NCBI RefSeq assembly: GCF_004135365.1
Contig: NZ_CP035492.1
Span: 372,001 to 436,000, forward strand
Length of the DNA stretch: 64,000 nt
Reading direction: 5' to 3'
Origin: Paenibacillus protaetiae
GTDB taxonomy: Bacteria; Bacillota; Bacilli; Paenibacillales; Paenibacillaceae
The notes under the pieces were generated by a model. That model did no database searches, had not been told where the DNA came from, and was given only the letters and a program-made list of their open reading frames with translations. Every line of letters starts with the position of its first letter. Position 1 is the first letter of the stretch. Positions 1 to 9,582 of the stretch are shown piece after piece. The translations under genes and the position numbers were made by a program.

Positions 1-939
1 GAACCGTTCCCGGACGATCTGGCCAATGAAATTCGCCAGAACGTAGCGGATGCGGCATGGAAACCAATGGAAATCGACGGCAAAATTTACGGCTTTGCCG
101 CTCAGCCAGGCGTAAGCAGCTTGTTCTGGAATAAGGACCTGGTTAAACAGGCTGGCCTTGACCCCGACAAAGCGCCAACGACTTGGGCTGAACTGCTGGA
201 TCATATTCAAAAAGTAACCGCTGCGGGCAAAGGGAAGTTTTATGGCGGCGGCGTATATGCAGGAGCCAACTTTGGCGGATACCTTCGTTTTGGCGCTCTT
301 ATGATGATTAACGGGGGCAATTTCGCCGTTGACGGCCAGCCGGCCTTCAACAGCCCGCAAAACGTGGAAACGATATCATACCTTCGCCAGCTGAACGCCG
401 AGCATCCGGCCGGACTGATGGTGAACACAAGCGAAGGCGCTTATTTCGACGCATGGTATAAAGGGCAGCTTGGCTACATCATCGACGGCCCGTGGATGGC
501 TCAGCAGTCCAAGGATAAAAACATTGATGTCGGCATGGCTTCGATTCCGCTGTCTCCAAACGGAAAACCGGGGGATATTACGATCGGCGCCGCGTTCACT
601 TCGGTACCAAAGGATTCCAAAAACAAGGAAGCGGCTTTCGAATATATCCGCGCCATGTTCAGCGACGACATTCAGCAGCTGATCGCTGACTCTAACGTTC
701 GTTCGCCTGTTCTGAAGAAAATCGCCGAATCGGATGATTATAAAACAAAACATCCTGACCTGTACACCCATTACTTGGCAATGTCCGGCAACGTGCAAGG
801 GCTTCCTACCTTTGCGAAGGACAACACGAAAGCTTGGCAAGTATTCGGAGACGCTGTCGTCAAATCACTGATGACCAAAGGCGATATTCAAGCCATTATG
901 GATGATGCGCAGAAGAAAGCGGAAGCGATTACAAAATAA
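1..939 (+). CDS. Sugar ABC transporter substrate-binding protein, C-terminal part
   Basis: The reading frame is open from the first base, so the N-terminus and lipoprotein signal lie upstream of the window. The visible 312 residues match family 1 extracellular solute-binding proteins (maltodextrin/UgpB type): a ligand-cleft segment near SSLFWNKDLVKQAGLDP, a hinge with DGPWMAQQ, and a closing helical lobe ending in DDAQKKAEAITK. It should bind an oligosaccharide outside the membrane and deliver it to permeases that are presumably encoded upstream. The mannosidase and fructosidase genes that follow in the same direction suggest the ligand is a substrate for those enzymes; that is inference. Confidence 0.88.
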   Translation, partial: EPFPDDLANEIRQNVADAAWKPMEIDGKIYGFAAQPGVSSLFWNKDLVKQAGLDPDKAPTTWAELLDHIQKVTAAGKGKFYGGGVYAGANFGGYLRFGALMMINGGNFAVDGQPAFNSPQNVETISYLRQLNAEHPAGLMVNTSEGAYFDAWYKGQLGYIIDGPWMAQQSKDKNIDVGMASIPLSPNGKPGDITIGAAFTSVPKDSKNKEAAFEYIRAMFSDDIQQLIADSNVRSPVLKKIAESDDYKTKHPDLYTHYLAMSGNVQGLPTFAKDNTKAWQVFGDAVVKSLMTKGDIQAIMDDAQKKAEAITK

Positions 940-1009
940 CGATAGAACCGGAAAGAGGGAGCAGAGCAATCCGCTCTCTCTTCTTTCCGAAGCAGATGGG
1001 GGAGTTTGG

Positions 1010-4000
1010 ATGCCATACGAGGCTAATACAATCAAGCTGGATAAGGTAAAAGCTGTTCTTTCCCGCTTGCGCGGCGCAATATACGAGCCGGTCGGAGAGC
1101 TGACGGTTCATGCCTGGGTAACGAAGGAGCCGGTATCTTTTGCAGACAGAATGAACGGCCGTCCGCTCGGCAGCTTGCGGGCCGGGGACAAATGGGCGGA
1201 ATTATGGGAATGCGCATGGTTCCATTTTGAAGGAAAAGTGCCTGCGACAGCCGCGGGAAAGAAGGTCGTCCTGTTATTGGACATTCATGGGGAAATCTGT
1301 GTCGTTGACGGTCAAGGTGTTCCTTGCCGGGGGCTTACGACAAAAAATTCAACGTTTGATTATACGCTGGGCATGCCGGGCAAAAGGGTTGTAGAAGTTA
1401 CCGGCTGTGCGGATGGCGGAGAAATCATCGATCTATGGGCTGACGGAGCTTGCAACGATTTATTCGGCAATTTCCAGGGCGGCACCATTAAGGAAGCGAA
1501 TATAGCGGTCTGTGACGAAAGCTGCAGACGTTTGTATTATGATTGGGAAGTATTGTCCGAGCTGGCGGAGCAGCTGCCGGATACAGGCGCGCGCAAGGCG
1601 CAGGTTATGCAAACGCTGTACGAGGCTTCGCTTGTTCTGGCGGATTTGAATCCGGAGTCGGTGAGCAAAGCATCGGTAATGCTGCAGCGGGAGCTGGCGC
1701 GTAAAGGCGGCGATCCGGTGCTGGAAGTGAGTGCGGTCGGCCATGCCCATATCGATCTGGCCTGGCTGTGGCCGATCCGCGAGACGGTCCGCAAAGGAGC
1801 GCGCACTTTCGCTACGGCGCTGCGCAATATGGAGAACTATCCGGATTACGTATTTGGCGCAAGCCAGCCTCAGCTGTATCAATGGATAAAGGAGCGGTAC
1901 CCGGAGCTGTACGGACAAATTAAGGAACGGGTCCAAGAAGGCCGCTGGGAAGCGCAAGGCGCAATGTGGGTAGAGCCGGATACGAACATATCCGGAGGCG
2001 AAGCGCTTATCCGGCAAATTTTGTACGGGAAGCGGTTTTTTCAGGAAGAGTTCGGCAAGGAGATGAAGGTGCTTTGGCTGCCGGATGTATTTGGCTACAG
2101 CGGAAGCCTTCCGCAGCTGCTGAAAAAATCCGGCGTCGATTATATGATGACACAGAAGTTGTCCTGGAGCGTCTACAACACGCATCCCCATCACAGTTTC
2201 TTCTGGGAAGGGATTGACGGGACGCGGGTGCTGACCCATCTTCCGCCGGAAGATACGTATAACAGTCCTGCATCGCCCCGTTCGCTGGTCAAAATCGAAA
2301 ACCAATATTTGGACCGGAACGTATCCAGCCATGCGCTTATGCTGTTTGGGATCGGCGACGGAGGCGGCGGCCCGGGCGAAGAGCATCTGGAGCGGCTGGA
2401 GCGGGAGAAAAACTTGTCCGGGCTTCCTCCGGTCGTCCAGGAAAGTTCGATCGCATTTTTCCGCAAGCTGGAACGGGAAGCAGGACGATTCAAAACATTT
2501 AAAGGCGAGCTTTATCTGGAGAAGCACCAAGGCACGCTGACTACGCAAGGGCGGAATAAATGGTATAACCGAAAAATGGAAAAAGGGCTGCGGGAGCTGG
2601 AATACGTATCATCCTTGCTATGGGAGCTGGATAACGTTCCTTATCCGGCCGAGAAGCTGGAGCAGATATGGAAAGAAGTATTGCTCTATCAATTCCACGA
2701 TATTTTGCCGGGCTCTTCGATTGCAAGAGTATACGACGAATCTTTACAGCGTTATTCCGCTTTATATGAAGAAGTCACTGCCATGACCAAGGATGCTTAT
2801 GAGCGGCTTGCAGGTTTAATGGGCTGGGCGGGAGAAACGGCTGTATTCAATTCCTTGTCCTGGGAGCGGGAAGAGTGGATCAAGCAGGACGAAGACTGGT
2901 ACCGCGTTGTCGTTCCGGCGATGGGAAGTGTTTCCCTTCGGGAAGCGGTCCGGCCGTTGCCGGCGGAAGGATTGTCGGCCAGCGAGCGGCAGCTGGAGAA
3001 CGATAGGCTTCTTCTGCGATTTAATGAAGATGGCCATCTCGTCTCAATGTATGACAAAATACTGGAAAGAGAAGCCGTCTATCCCGGAGAAGCTGCAAAT
3101 GTGTTCTCCATCTATTACGATGACGGCGATGCCTGGGATTTCCCGCACGATTACCGGGAGCGGCTGGCCGGTACGATGAAGCTGGCCGATTGTAAGTTTT
3201 ACATGGAAGGCCCGCATGCGGTTCTGGAGCAGACGTTCCAGTTCGGCGAGTCGTCGCTGAGCCAAAAAGTAATGTTGTCCGCCGGAGAAAACATGGTCCG
3301 GTTTGAAACTGTTGCCGACTGGAAAGAATCCGGCAAAATGCTGCGGGCAGCTTTCCCGGTCAACGTCTTTGCCGACGAAGCGTATTGCGATATTCAATTC
3401 GGCTTCATTAAACGGCCGACGACCCGAAATACCGGACTGGAGTTCGCGAAGGATGAAATTTGCTCTCATCATTACATTGATTTATCCCAGCATGATTATG
3501 GCGTTGCTTTGCTGAATGACAGCAAATACGGGCATAGCGTTCAAGGGCATGTGATCGATCTGAATTTGCTGCGGAGCCCGCATTATCCCGATCCAGAGGC
3601 CGACCGCGCGCTTCACAGCTTTACTTACGCGCTTTTTCCGCATAAAGGCAATCCTATTGACGCCGGAGTGTCGCGGAAAGGGTATGAGCTGAACGTTCCG
3701 CTTACTGTAGTGAAAGGACGAGCGGACGAAAATCGCCGCCATCGTCCGGTTCAGCTGATAACGGTCGATCATCCGCTTGTTATTCTCGAAACGGTAAAAA
3801 AAGCGGAGGACAGCGATCGTCTCTTATTCCGGCTGTATGAAACGGGGGGCACTTATGCCCGGACTAAACTGACATTTGGCCTTCCATGCGCCTTTATAGA
3901 AGAGACGAATCTGATGGAAGAGCCGCTCCAGCGGCTTCAGCCGCAAGCTTCGGAAGTAGAAGTGGCCTTTACGCCATTTGAGATCAAAACGTTCAGCGTG

Positions 4001-4015
4001 GCATTCGCCAAGTAG
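1010..4015 (+). CDS. GH38 alpha-mannosidase
   Basis: A 1001-residue glycoside hydrolase family 38 protein, which removes alpha-mannosyl residues and uses a zinc ion. The metal-site motif HAHIDLAWLWP is at about residue 245 (H247, D249) and the nucleophile Asp is in LPDVFGYSGSLPQ (D359). A mid-domain of coiled helices and a C-terminal beta-rich domain follow, as usual for the family. There is no signal peptide, so it acts in the cytoplasm. The ATG at 1010 is chosen because GGGGGAG sits about 6 bases upstream; the longer open frame from 902 overlaps the upstream gene and has no such site. It lies 70 bases after the binding-protein gene and probably shares its transcript. Confidence 0.93.
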   Translation: MPYEANTIKLDKVKAVLSRLRGAIYEPVGELTVHAWVTKEPVSFADRMNGRPLGSLRAGDKWAELWECAWFHFEGKVPATAAGKKVVLLLDIHGEICVVDGQGVPCRGLTTKNSTFDYTLGMPGKRVVEVTGCADGGEIIDLWADGACNDLFGNFQGGTIKEANIAVCDESCRRLYYDWEVLSELAEQLPDTGARKAQVMQTLYEASLVLADLNPESVSKASVMLQRELARKGGDPVLEVSAVGHAHIDLAWLWPIRETVRKGARTFATALRNMENYPDYVFGASQPQLYQWIKERYPELYGQIKERVQEGRWEAQGAMWVEPDTNISGGEALIRQILYGKRFFQEEFGKEMKVLWLPDVFGYSGSLPQLLKKSGVDYMMTQKLSWSVYNTHPHHSFFWEGIDGTRVLTHLPPEDTYNSPASPRSLVKIENQYLDRNVSSHALMLFGIGDGGGGPGEEHLERLEREKNLSGLPPVVQESSIAFFRKLEREAGRFKTFKGELYLEKHQGTLTTQGRNKWYNRKMEKGLRELEYVSSLLWELDNVPYPAEKLEQIWKEVLLYQFHDILPGSSIARVYDESLQRYSALYEEVTAMTKDAYERLAGLMGWAGETAVFNSLSWEREEWIKQDEDWYRVVVPAMGSVSLREAVRPLPAEGLSASERQLENDRLLLRFNEDGHLVSMYDKILEREAVYPGEAANVFSIYYDDGDAWDFPHDYRERLAGTMKLADCKFYMEGPHAVLEQTFQFGESSLSQKVMLSAGENMVRFETVADWKESGKMLRAAFPVNVFADEAYCDIQFGFIKRPTTRNTGLEFAKDEICSHHYIDLSQHDYGVALLNDSKYGHSVQGHVIDLNLLRSPHYPDPEADRALHSFTYALFPHKGNPIDAGVSRKGYELNVPLTVVKGRADENRRHRPVQLITVDHPLVILETVKKAEDSDRLLFRLYETGGTYARTKLTFGLPCAFIEETNLMEEPLQRLQPQASEVEVAFTPFEIKTFSVAFAK

Positions 4016-4043
4016 AGCGACAGACGGAAAGGAGCTGCAGGCG

Positions 4044-6221
4044 GTGAATTCGAATCGGGAGCAGGAGCGGACCGGATTTCAGGAAGGAAGCGGATATGGG
4101 GAGAAATATGATCTCCAGACCGACTTTGTAATGGTATACGGAATCGGCCCGTCCATGCCGGAGCGGATCCGGCAATGGGCGGAGCGGGGGTACCGGGTTC
4201 ATTTGATGACGGGCGTATCCTGGGGCGGTTATCAGGATTATTTGAACGGGCAATTCGACGGGCGCGAGCATTGGGACGAGGCGCAAACCTACCAGAGCGG
4301 CGAGACGGTTATTCACGGCACCTCGCAAGATGTTCCTTACATGGTGCCGACAATTGCTTACGCCAATTATTTAACCCGGAAGATCCGGCCGGCAGTTGAT
4401 GCAGGTGTGGACGCTATCCATTTGGAGGAACCGGAATTTTGGGTGGAAGCCGGATATTCCGAAGCGTTTAAGCGGGAGTGGCAAAATTATTATAACGAAC
4501 CGTGGCAGGACCCGGACGGGTCGGCTGACGCCCAGTACCGCGCTTCCAAGCTGAAGGCGTATTTATACACCCGATGCCTGGATCATCTCTGTTCTGCGCT
4601 GAAGGAATATTCGCTGGTCCAGTACGGACGGCCGCTGCGCTTTTATGTGCCGACCCACAGCTTGATCAATTACACGCAATGGCGGATTATCAGCCCTGAG
4701 TCGCGGCTGTTAGATATTCCGGCTATTAATGGCTATATCGCTCAAATATGGACGGGAACGTCCCGCACCGCAAATGTGTATGAAGGCGTCCGCGCGGAGC
4801 GGACATTCGAGACGGCTTTTCTCGAATACGGCATTATGCAGGAGCTGGTCCGCGGCACGGAGCGCCGCATGTGGTTTTTGCATGATCCGATTGAAGACGA
4901 TCCGAAACATACGTGGAGCGATTACCGCTCGAATTACATCAAGACGCTGGCCGCGTCGCTGCTGCATCCGGGCGTAGCGCGTTATGAAGTTTCGCCTTGG
5001 CCGCGGCGGGTGTTCGAAGGCGAATACCCTGCAGAGGACGGAAACGGCAAGGAAGGGATTCCGGCAGACTATGCCACTGTCCTGCTTACGGTTATGCACA
5101 CCTTGTCCAATATGGACCAGCCGGATGTGGAAATTATGGGAAACAGCGCCAAGGTCGGTGTGCTGCTGGCAGACTCCGCTATGTTTCAGCGCAAATCGCC
5201 CGGCGCTCAAACTGCCGGATTTATGATGAAATACGACGGCACCAATGAGGTGGAACTGTCGGACGAAGCGGCGATCAAGCTGCTTCAATTCTCTTCCTTT
5301 TACGGCTTGACGCTGCCGTTAGTTAAGCATGGGCTGGCCGTCCGTCCGGTGCAGCTGGATAATATCCGGCGATTCCCGGGTTATTTGGACGACTACTCGG
5401 TCCTGCTATTGAGTTATGAATTTATGAAACCGGAATATCCGGATATTCATCATGCGCTTGCGCAATGGGTCAGAGCCGGCGGAGCTTTGGTGTATGTCGG
5501 TGATGACAGCGACCCGTACCATGAAGTCAGAGAATGGTGGAATCAAGGGAAAAGGCATTACCGCACGCCGCGTGAGCATTTGTTCGAAAGTATGGGACTG
5601 GATCCCCGGATGCCGGAAGGCATGGCTCGCGCGGGCCAAGGCGCAGTCGTTTATTTGGCCGTTCATCCCGAGCAGTTGGCTGAAAGCAAAGAAGGCGCCG
5701 ATCAGCTTCGAAGCGCGGTCCGGCAGGCGATGGACAGCTTGAACGACCCTCAATTGCACTGGGACGCTTCGAATTATTTCATGATCCGCAGAGGGCCGTA
5801 CGTGGTGGCCGCGGTTCTGAAGGAGTCGGTTCATTCCGGGCCGCTTAAGCTCTCCGGCCGGTATGTGGACCTTCTGCATCCGGAGCTGGCTGTTCGGTCC
5901 GAATTCGACGTCCATCCGGAAGAGCAGGCATTCTTGTATGATTTGGATTACCGTCCCTCAGGCCGCTGCGAAATAATAGCGGCTTCCTCCAGAATCGAAG
6001 GTTTTGCGGAGGAGCAGGATCATGTCCGTTTTACAGCTTTTGGTCCGGGCGGCGTGAGGGCTGCGATGCGAATCCGTTGTACGGCCGAGCCGGCGGGCGT
6101 CAAGCTGCGCGTGTTGAATCAGGAATCGGATATTCCGTATGTGTGGGATGCAAGGTCGAATACGCTGCTTGTTCGTTATAGCCATCATGCCGAAGGCGTG
6201 CAGATTCGCATCTTGAAATAA
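4044..6221 (+). CDS. Unassigned glycosidase-like protein (TIM barrel plus GATase-like domain)
   Basis: About 725 residues with no family I can name securely. The N-terminal half has the feel of a clan-A type (beta/alpha)8 barrel: VHLMTGVSWGGYQD, then DAIHLEEPEFW (residues about 124-133), in which E128, E129 or E131 could be a catalytic acid, and a later MWFLHDPIEDDP stretch. Around residues 380-520 there is a Rossmann-like segment (VGVLLADSAMFQ, YSVLLLSYEFMKPE, WVRAGGALVYVGDDSDP) that resembles the GATase-like trimerisation domain of GH42 enzymes. A C-terminal beta domain closes it. The GTG start is supported by AAAGGAG 9 bases upstream. It sits between GH38 and GH32 genes, so a role in the same glycan pathway is likely. 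Confidence 0.7.
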   Translation: MNSNREQERTGFQEGSGYGEKYDLQTDFVMVYGIGPSMPERIRQWAERGYRVHLMTGVSWGGYQDYLNGQFDGREHWDEAQTYQSGETVIHGTSQDVPYMVPTIAYANYLTRKIRPAVDAGVDAIHLEEPEFWVEAGYSEAFKREWQNYYNEPWQDPDGSADAQYRASKLKAYLYTRCLDHLCSALKEYSLVQYGRPLRFYVPTHSLINYTQWRIISPESRLLDIPAINGYIAQIWTGTSRTANVYEGVRAERTFETAFLEYGIMQELVRGTERRMWFLHDPIEDDPKHTWSDYRSNYIKTLAASLLHPGVARYEVSPWPRRVFEGEYPAEDGNGKEGIPADYATVLLTVMHTLSNMDQPDVEIMGNSAKVGVLLADSAMFQRKSPGAQTAGFMMKYDGTNEVELSDEAAIKLLQFSSFYGLTLPLVKHGLAVRPVQLDNIRRFPGYLDDYSVLLLSYEFMKPEYPDIHHALAQWVRAGGALVYVGDDSDPYHEVREWWNQGKRHYRTPREHLFESMGLDPRMPEGMARAGQGAVVYLAVHPEQLAESKEGADQLRSAVRQAMDSLNDPQLHWDASNYFMIRRGPYVVAAVLKESVHSGPLKLSGRYVDLLHPELAVRSEFDVHPEEQAFLYDLDYRPSGRCEIIAASSRIEGFAEEQDHVRFTAFGPGGVRAAMRIRCTAEPAGVKLRVLNQESDIPYVWDARSNTLLVRYSHHAEGVQIRILK

Positions 6222-6241
6222 GGTAAAGCGGGAGTGATGAG

Positions 6242-7642
6242 ATGGACCGTTACAGACCAATATATCACTTTACAGCGCCAAGCAACTGGATGAACGACCC
6301 GAATGGGCCGTTTCAATGGAAAGGCGAATACCATTTGTTCTACCAGCATAATCCGGCCGCCCCTGAATGGGGCGACATCCACTGGGGGCATGCCAAAAGC
6401 GCTGATCTGGTGAATTGGACGCATCTGCCGGCAGCGCTGTCTCCTTCACGCGAGCTGGGCGAACATCATTGCTTCTCCGGATGCTCCGTTGTAAGCGGCG
6501 GCGAGGTGACGCTCTTTTACACGAGCATCGGCGAAGGCGACCGGAATCCGGTCGCCGGCGCGCAGCAATGGATGGCTCGGGGCAAAGATTTGCGCAATTG
6601 GCGCAAGGCGGAGCACAATCCCGTGCTGACCAGCGATCTGCACGGGGACATGAACGTTACGGAGTGGAGAGATCCGTATGTCTGGAAAGAGCAGGATGGC
6701 TGGCGCATGCTGCTTGGCGGCACTGAAGGCGGCAGTGGATGCGGCATGATTTACCAATCTGATGATTTGGAGCATTGGACTTTCAGGGGCATATTGTACC
6801 GCGGTGAAGAGTCCATCTGGGAATGCCCGCATCTGTTCCGGTTCGGCGATCAAGCCGTCTTGTTCTACTCGCCAAGCGGTCCGGTCCGTTACATCTCCGG
6901 TACGATCCGCAATGACCGGTTAACGGACATTGTTCATCGCGGCACGGCCGACTACGGCGGGTGGGAGGGCTATTACGCCTCGACCGGCTTTGTCGATGAG
7001 GCAGACCGGCGTATACTGCTCGGCTGGGTTCCGGAAGGAAGCAGGGGCAGCCGCTTCCCTGAAGCAATGGATTGGGCTGGAGCGCTTGCGCTGCCGCGGA
7101 TTGTGGACCTGAAGCCAAGCGGCGTTCTGTCAATGGCGCCCATCCCGGAAATAGAGGCGCTTAGAGGAGAATGCTGCCGCTTTACAGATTTGGCGATCGG
7201 ACAGGCGCCAGTGCATACAGGCGTGCGCTTGACGGCTTTTGAATGCGTGGCGGAAGCTGGCCGGCGTGCCGGGGGCGAATGGATTATCTCTTTATTTGTT
7301 TCGGAATGCGGGCGGGAAAGCACGGATGTCCGCTTGTGTCCGGCGGATAATACGATTACGATTGACCGTTCCCGTTCGAGCCTGTTTCCCGGCGTGCATA
7401 TATCTCCGGTACAAGGAAAATTACCGGCTGGCGCAAACGATGACCCCATCAAGGTGCGGATATTCGCGGATCAGTCAATCATTGAAGTATTCGTCGATGA
7501 CGAAACTTGCCTTACAGCGAGAGTCTATCCATCTTTGCCTGACAGCAGCGGCATTGCGCTTCATGCGGACAGCGAAATGACGATCGCCAAATTGGAAATT
7601 TGGGAGATGAAGGCGGCGGCGTTTGCTGCCGAATCAAACTAG
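6242..7642 (+). CDS. GH32 beta-fructosidase (sucrose/levan hydrolase type)
   Basis: A 466-residue GH32 enzyme that cleaves terminal beta-fructosyl bonds (sucrose, sucrose-6-phosphate, inulin or levan oligomers). The three catalytic motifs are present: WMNDPNG with nucleophile D19, RDP with transition-state stabiliser D144, and ECP with acid/base E194. A C-terminal beta-sandwich contains the common SIIEVFVDD strand. No signal peptide, so it is intracellular and would act on imported sugars. It begins 20 bases after the previous gene with GGGAG upstream and ends before a strong terminator, so it closes the operon. The exact substrate cannot be read from sequence. Confidence 0.92.
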   Translation: MDRYRPIYHFTAPSNWMNDPNGPFQWKGEYHLFYQHNPAAPEWGDIHWGHAKSADLVNWTHLPAALSPSRELGEHHCFSGCSVVSGGEVTLFYTSIGEGDRNPVAGAQQWMARGKDLRNWRKAEHNPVLTSDLHGDMNVTEWRDPYVWKEQDGWRMLLGGTEGGSGCGMIYQSDDLEHWTFRGILYRGEESIWECPHLFRFGDQAVLFYSPSGPVRYISGTIRNDRLTDIVHRGTADYGGWEGYYASTGFVDEADRRILLGWVPEGSRGSRFPEAMDWAGALALPRIVDLKPSGVLSMAPIPEIEALRGECCRFTDLAIGQAPVHTGVRLTAFECVAEAGRRAGGEWIISLFVSECGRESTDVRLCPADNTITIDRSRSSLFPGVHISPVQGKLPAGANDDPIKVRIFADQSIIEVFVDDETCLTARVYPSLPDSSGIALHADSEMTIAKLEIWEMKAAAFAAESN

Positions 7643-7721
7643 TAAAAAGAATAGGAAATCCCCCTGTTGATTGACCCGTCCATACACAGACGGCAAGCGG
7701 CAGGGGGCGTTCTGCGTTGCG

Positions 7722-7748
7722 GTCAGCCTTTAGGGCTGGCTTTTTTTT
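7722..7748 (+). terminator. Rho-independent terminator after GH32
   Basis: GTCAGCC and GGCTGGC form a 7-bp stem with a short loop, followed by eight T. It ends the GH38-GH32 transcript before the kinase gene. Confidence 0.8.
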
Positions 7749-7843
7749 GCTGGAAAAAAGAAAACGGCTCATATTATAATAACGTCATTCATGTAAACGC
7801 TGTCAATCAGGCGGGGGCTGCGGCTTTCGGGAAAGGGGGCATT

Positions 7844-9580
7844 ATGTTTTTCAAAAAATATCCATGGAAAAAAAGCGCGTTGCGCCGGCTTATTTTTTCT
7901 TTTATTTGCATCCTTTTGCCGCTTTATTTGCTGAGCATGATTATTTACAACTGGGGTGTCCGTACGCTGCATGATGAAATATCGGCGTCGATGGCTTCAC
8001 AGGTGTCGCAATATTTTGCAGGGATGGAGGATGATTTTAAACGGATTCAAATTTTGCAATACGATGCGTTAAGCGATGACAATTTGAACCGGCTTGGCGC
8101 GATTCCCGATTCATTAACCGACATTGAAAAAATGCAAAGCATTTTGCGGCTCCAGCAGCGGCTTAACGCCATCCGCAACAGCAGCAACTACATTAAAGAT
8201 GTGTACGCGTATATTCCCGCTGTTCAGAAAGTGATATCGGCGCTTACGATTTCAGCCTTCGACCAGAAGCAATACGAGGTGCTGTCGAAATTCCCGTTTA
8301 ACGAGGATTCTCCGTTAATGAACGTCGACGGAAGCATGTACTTAAGCGCGGTTTATCCGTTTACGACGCCAAACAGCCACCGGGTTCCCATCTTTATTAT
8401 TGCAATCGAAATTGCGGAGGACAAGCTGTCCGATAAACTGCGGACGATGGTGAACACAACGGATGAAGGCATTATTTATAAAAGCCCGCAGTTCGTCGTG
8501 GCGACAAGCGGCGATAAAGCTTTGAACAATAAAATGACCGCCCGGATGAACGGCATTACGGGCAAAAATAACGTCCAATCGGTGTCTATCGGCGGCAAAC
8601 GGTATTTGGCCGTCTATACTTCCTCGCCGTATTTTGGCGCCGTATTATGCAAATATGTGCCGGAAAGCGCGGTGTTCGAACCGCTGCACAAATACCGGAA
8701 CTGGTTCATTATGCTGGCTGCAGTTTCTTTCATCATTATCGTCGTTTATTCGCTTTATGTGTACAAATATATCCACAAGCCGCTGGACAAGCTCGTCAAG
8801 GCGTTCCGCAAAGTCGAGTTCGGCGATTTTAACGTGCGGATCGGCCATAGGCATAACGATGAATTCCAATATATGTATACCCGGTTTAACGCCATGGCGG
8901 AAAATTTGAAATCATTAATTGACCAAGTGTACAAGCAGCAAATTTTAGCGCAAAAAGCCGAACTGAAACAGCTGCAATCACAAATCAATCCGCATTTTTT
9001 ATACAACAGCTTTTTTATATTAAACACGATGTCCAGGCTGGGCGATTACGACAATCTGGAGCTGTTCTCCAGCCAGCTGGGCGAATACTTCCAGTTTGTG
9101 ACCCGCAACAGCGCCGATGAGGTTCCGCTTGAAAGGGAAGCTCATCATGCCAAAGTATACGCCGATATTCAGGCGATGCGTTTCTCCAACCGGGTGAGGA
9201 TTGATTTCGGCGAGCTTCCCGCCCAAATGGGGCATGTGATGGTGCCGAGGCTTATTTTGCAGCCTGTCATCGAAAACGCTTTCGAGCATGGCCTGGAACA
9301 TAAAGCGTCTAACGGCTTGTTGCAAATCCGGTTCCATAAAGAGGACAACCTCATCCGCATTACTATGGAGGATAACGGGGAGCGGCTCGATGCCGGAAGC
9401 ATGGATATGCTGCGGCGGAGCTTAAGGAATCCGGAAGGGGCGGAGATGACCGGACTGCTTAATATCCACCAGCGCATCCGGCTCAAATACGGACGAACCA
9501 GCGGACTGGATGTGGAACAAAATGAATGGGGAGGATTAAGGGCCACGATTACGATTGATATCGGAGAAGGAGGCGAATAA
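7844..9580 (+). CDS. YesM-type sensor histidine kinase
   Basis: A 578-residue membrane kinase of the LytS/YesM group. One membrane segment lies near residues 13-35 and a second near residues 285-307, enclosing an extracellular Cache-like sensor domain. A HAMP linker follows (DKLVKAFRKVEFGDF), then the His_kinase motif QINPHFLYN (His about residue 383) and a C-terminal HATPase with LILQPVIENAFEHG and MEDNG. The ATG at 7844 has GAAAGGGGG just upstream and starts a typical basic N-terminus; the open frame further upstream overlaps the terminator and is not used. It pairs with the response regulator 2 bases downstream and likely senses sugars or binding-protein complexes for the following transporter. 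Confidence 0.93.
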   Translation: MFFKKYPWKKSALRRLIFSFICILLPLYLLSMIIYNWGVRTLHDEISASMASQVSQYFAGMEDDFKRIQILQYDALSDDNLNRLGAIPDSLTDIEKMQSILRLQQRLNAIRNSSNYIKDVYAYIPAVQKVISALTISAFDQKQYEVLSKFPFNEDSPLMNVDGSMYLSAVYPFTTPNSHRVPIFIIAIEIAEDKLSDKLRTMVNTTDEGIIYKSPQFVVATSGDKALNNKMTARMNGITGKNNVQSVSIGGKRYLAVYTSSPYFGAVLCKYVPESAVFEPLHKYRNWFIMLAAVSFIIIVVYSLYVYKYIHKPLDKLVKAFRKVEFGDFNVRIGHRHNDEFQYMYTRFNAMAENLKSLIDQVYKQQILAQKAELKQLQSQINPHFLYNSFFILNTMSRLGDYDNLELFSSQLGEYFQFVTRNSADEVPLEREAHHAKVYADIQAMRFSNRVRIDFGELPAQMGHVMVPRLILQPVIENAFEHGLEHKASNGLLQIRFHKEDNLIRITMEDNGERLDAGSMDMLRRSLRNPEGAEMTGLLNIHQRIRLKYGRTSGLDVEQNEWGGLRATITIDIGEGGE

Positions 9581-9582
9581 CG

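Noticed and set aside
1460-2548. Long open frame on the minus strand inside the GH38 gene
   Set aside because: Shadow of a GC-rich codon pattern; no ribosome site, low-complexity Arg/Leu/Gln-rich translation, and the plus-strand GH38 motifs are unambiguous.
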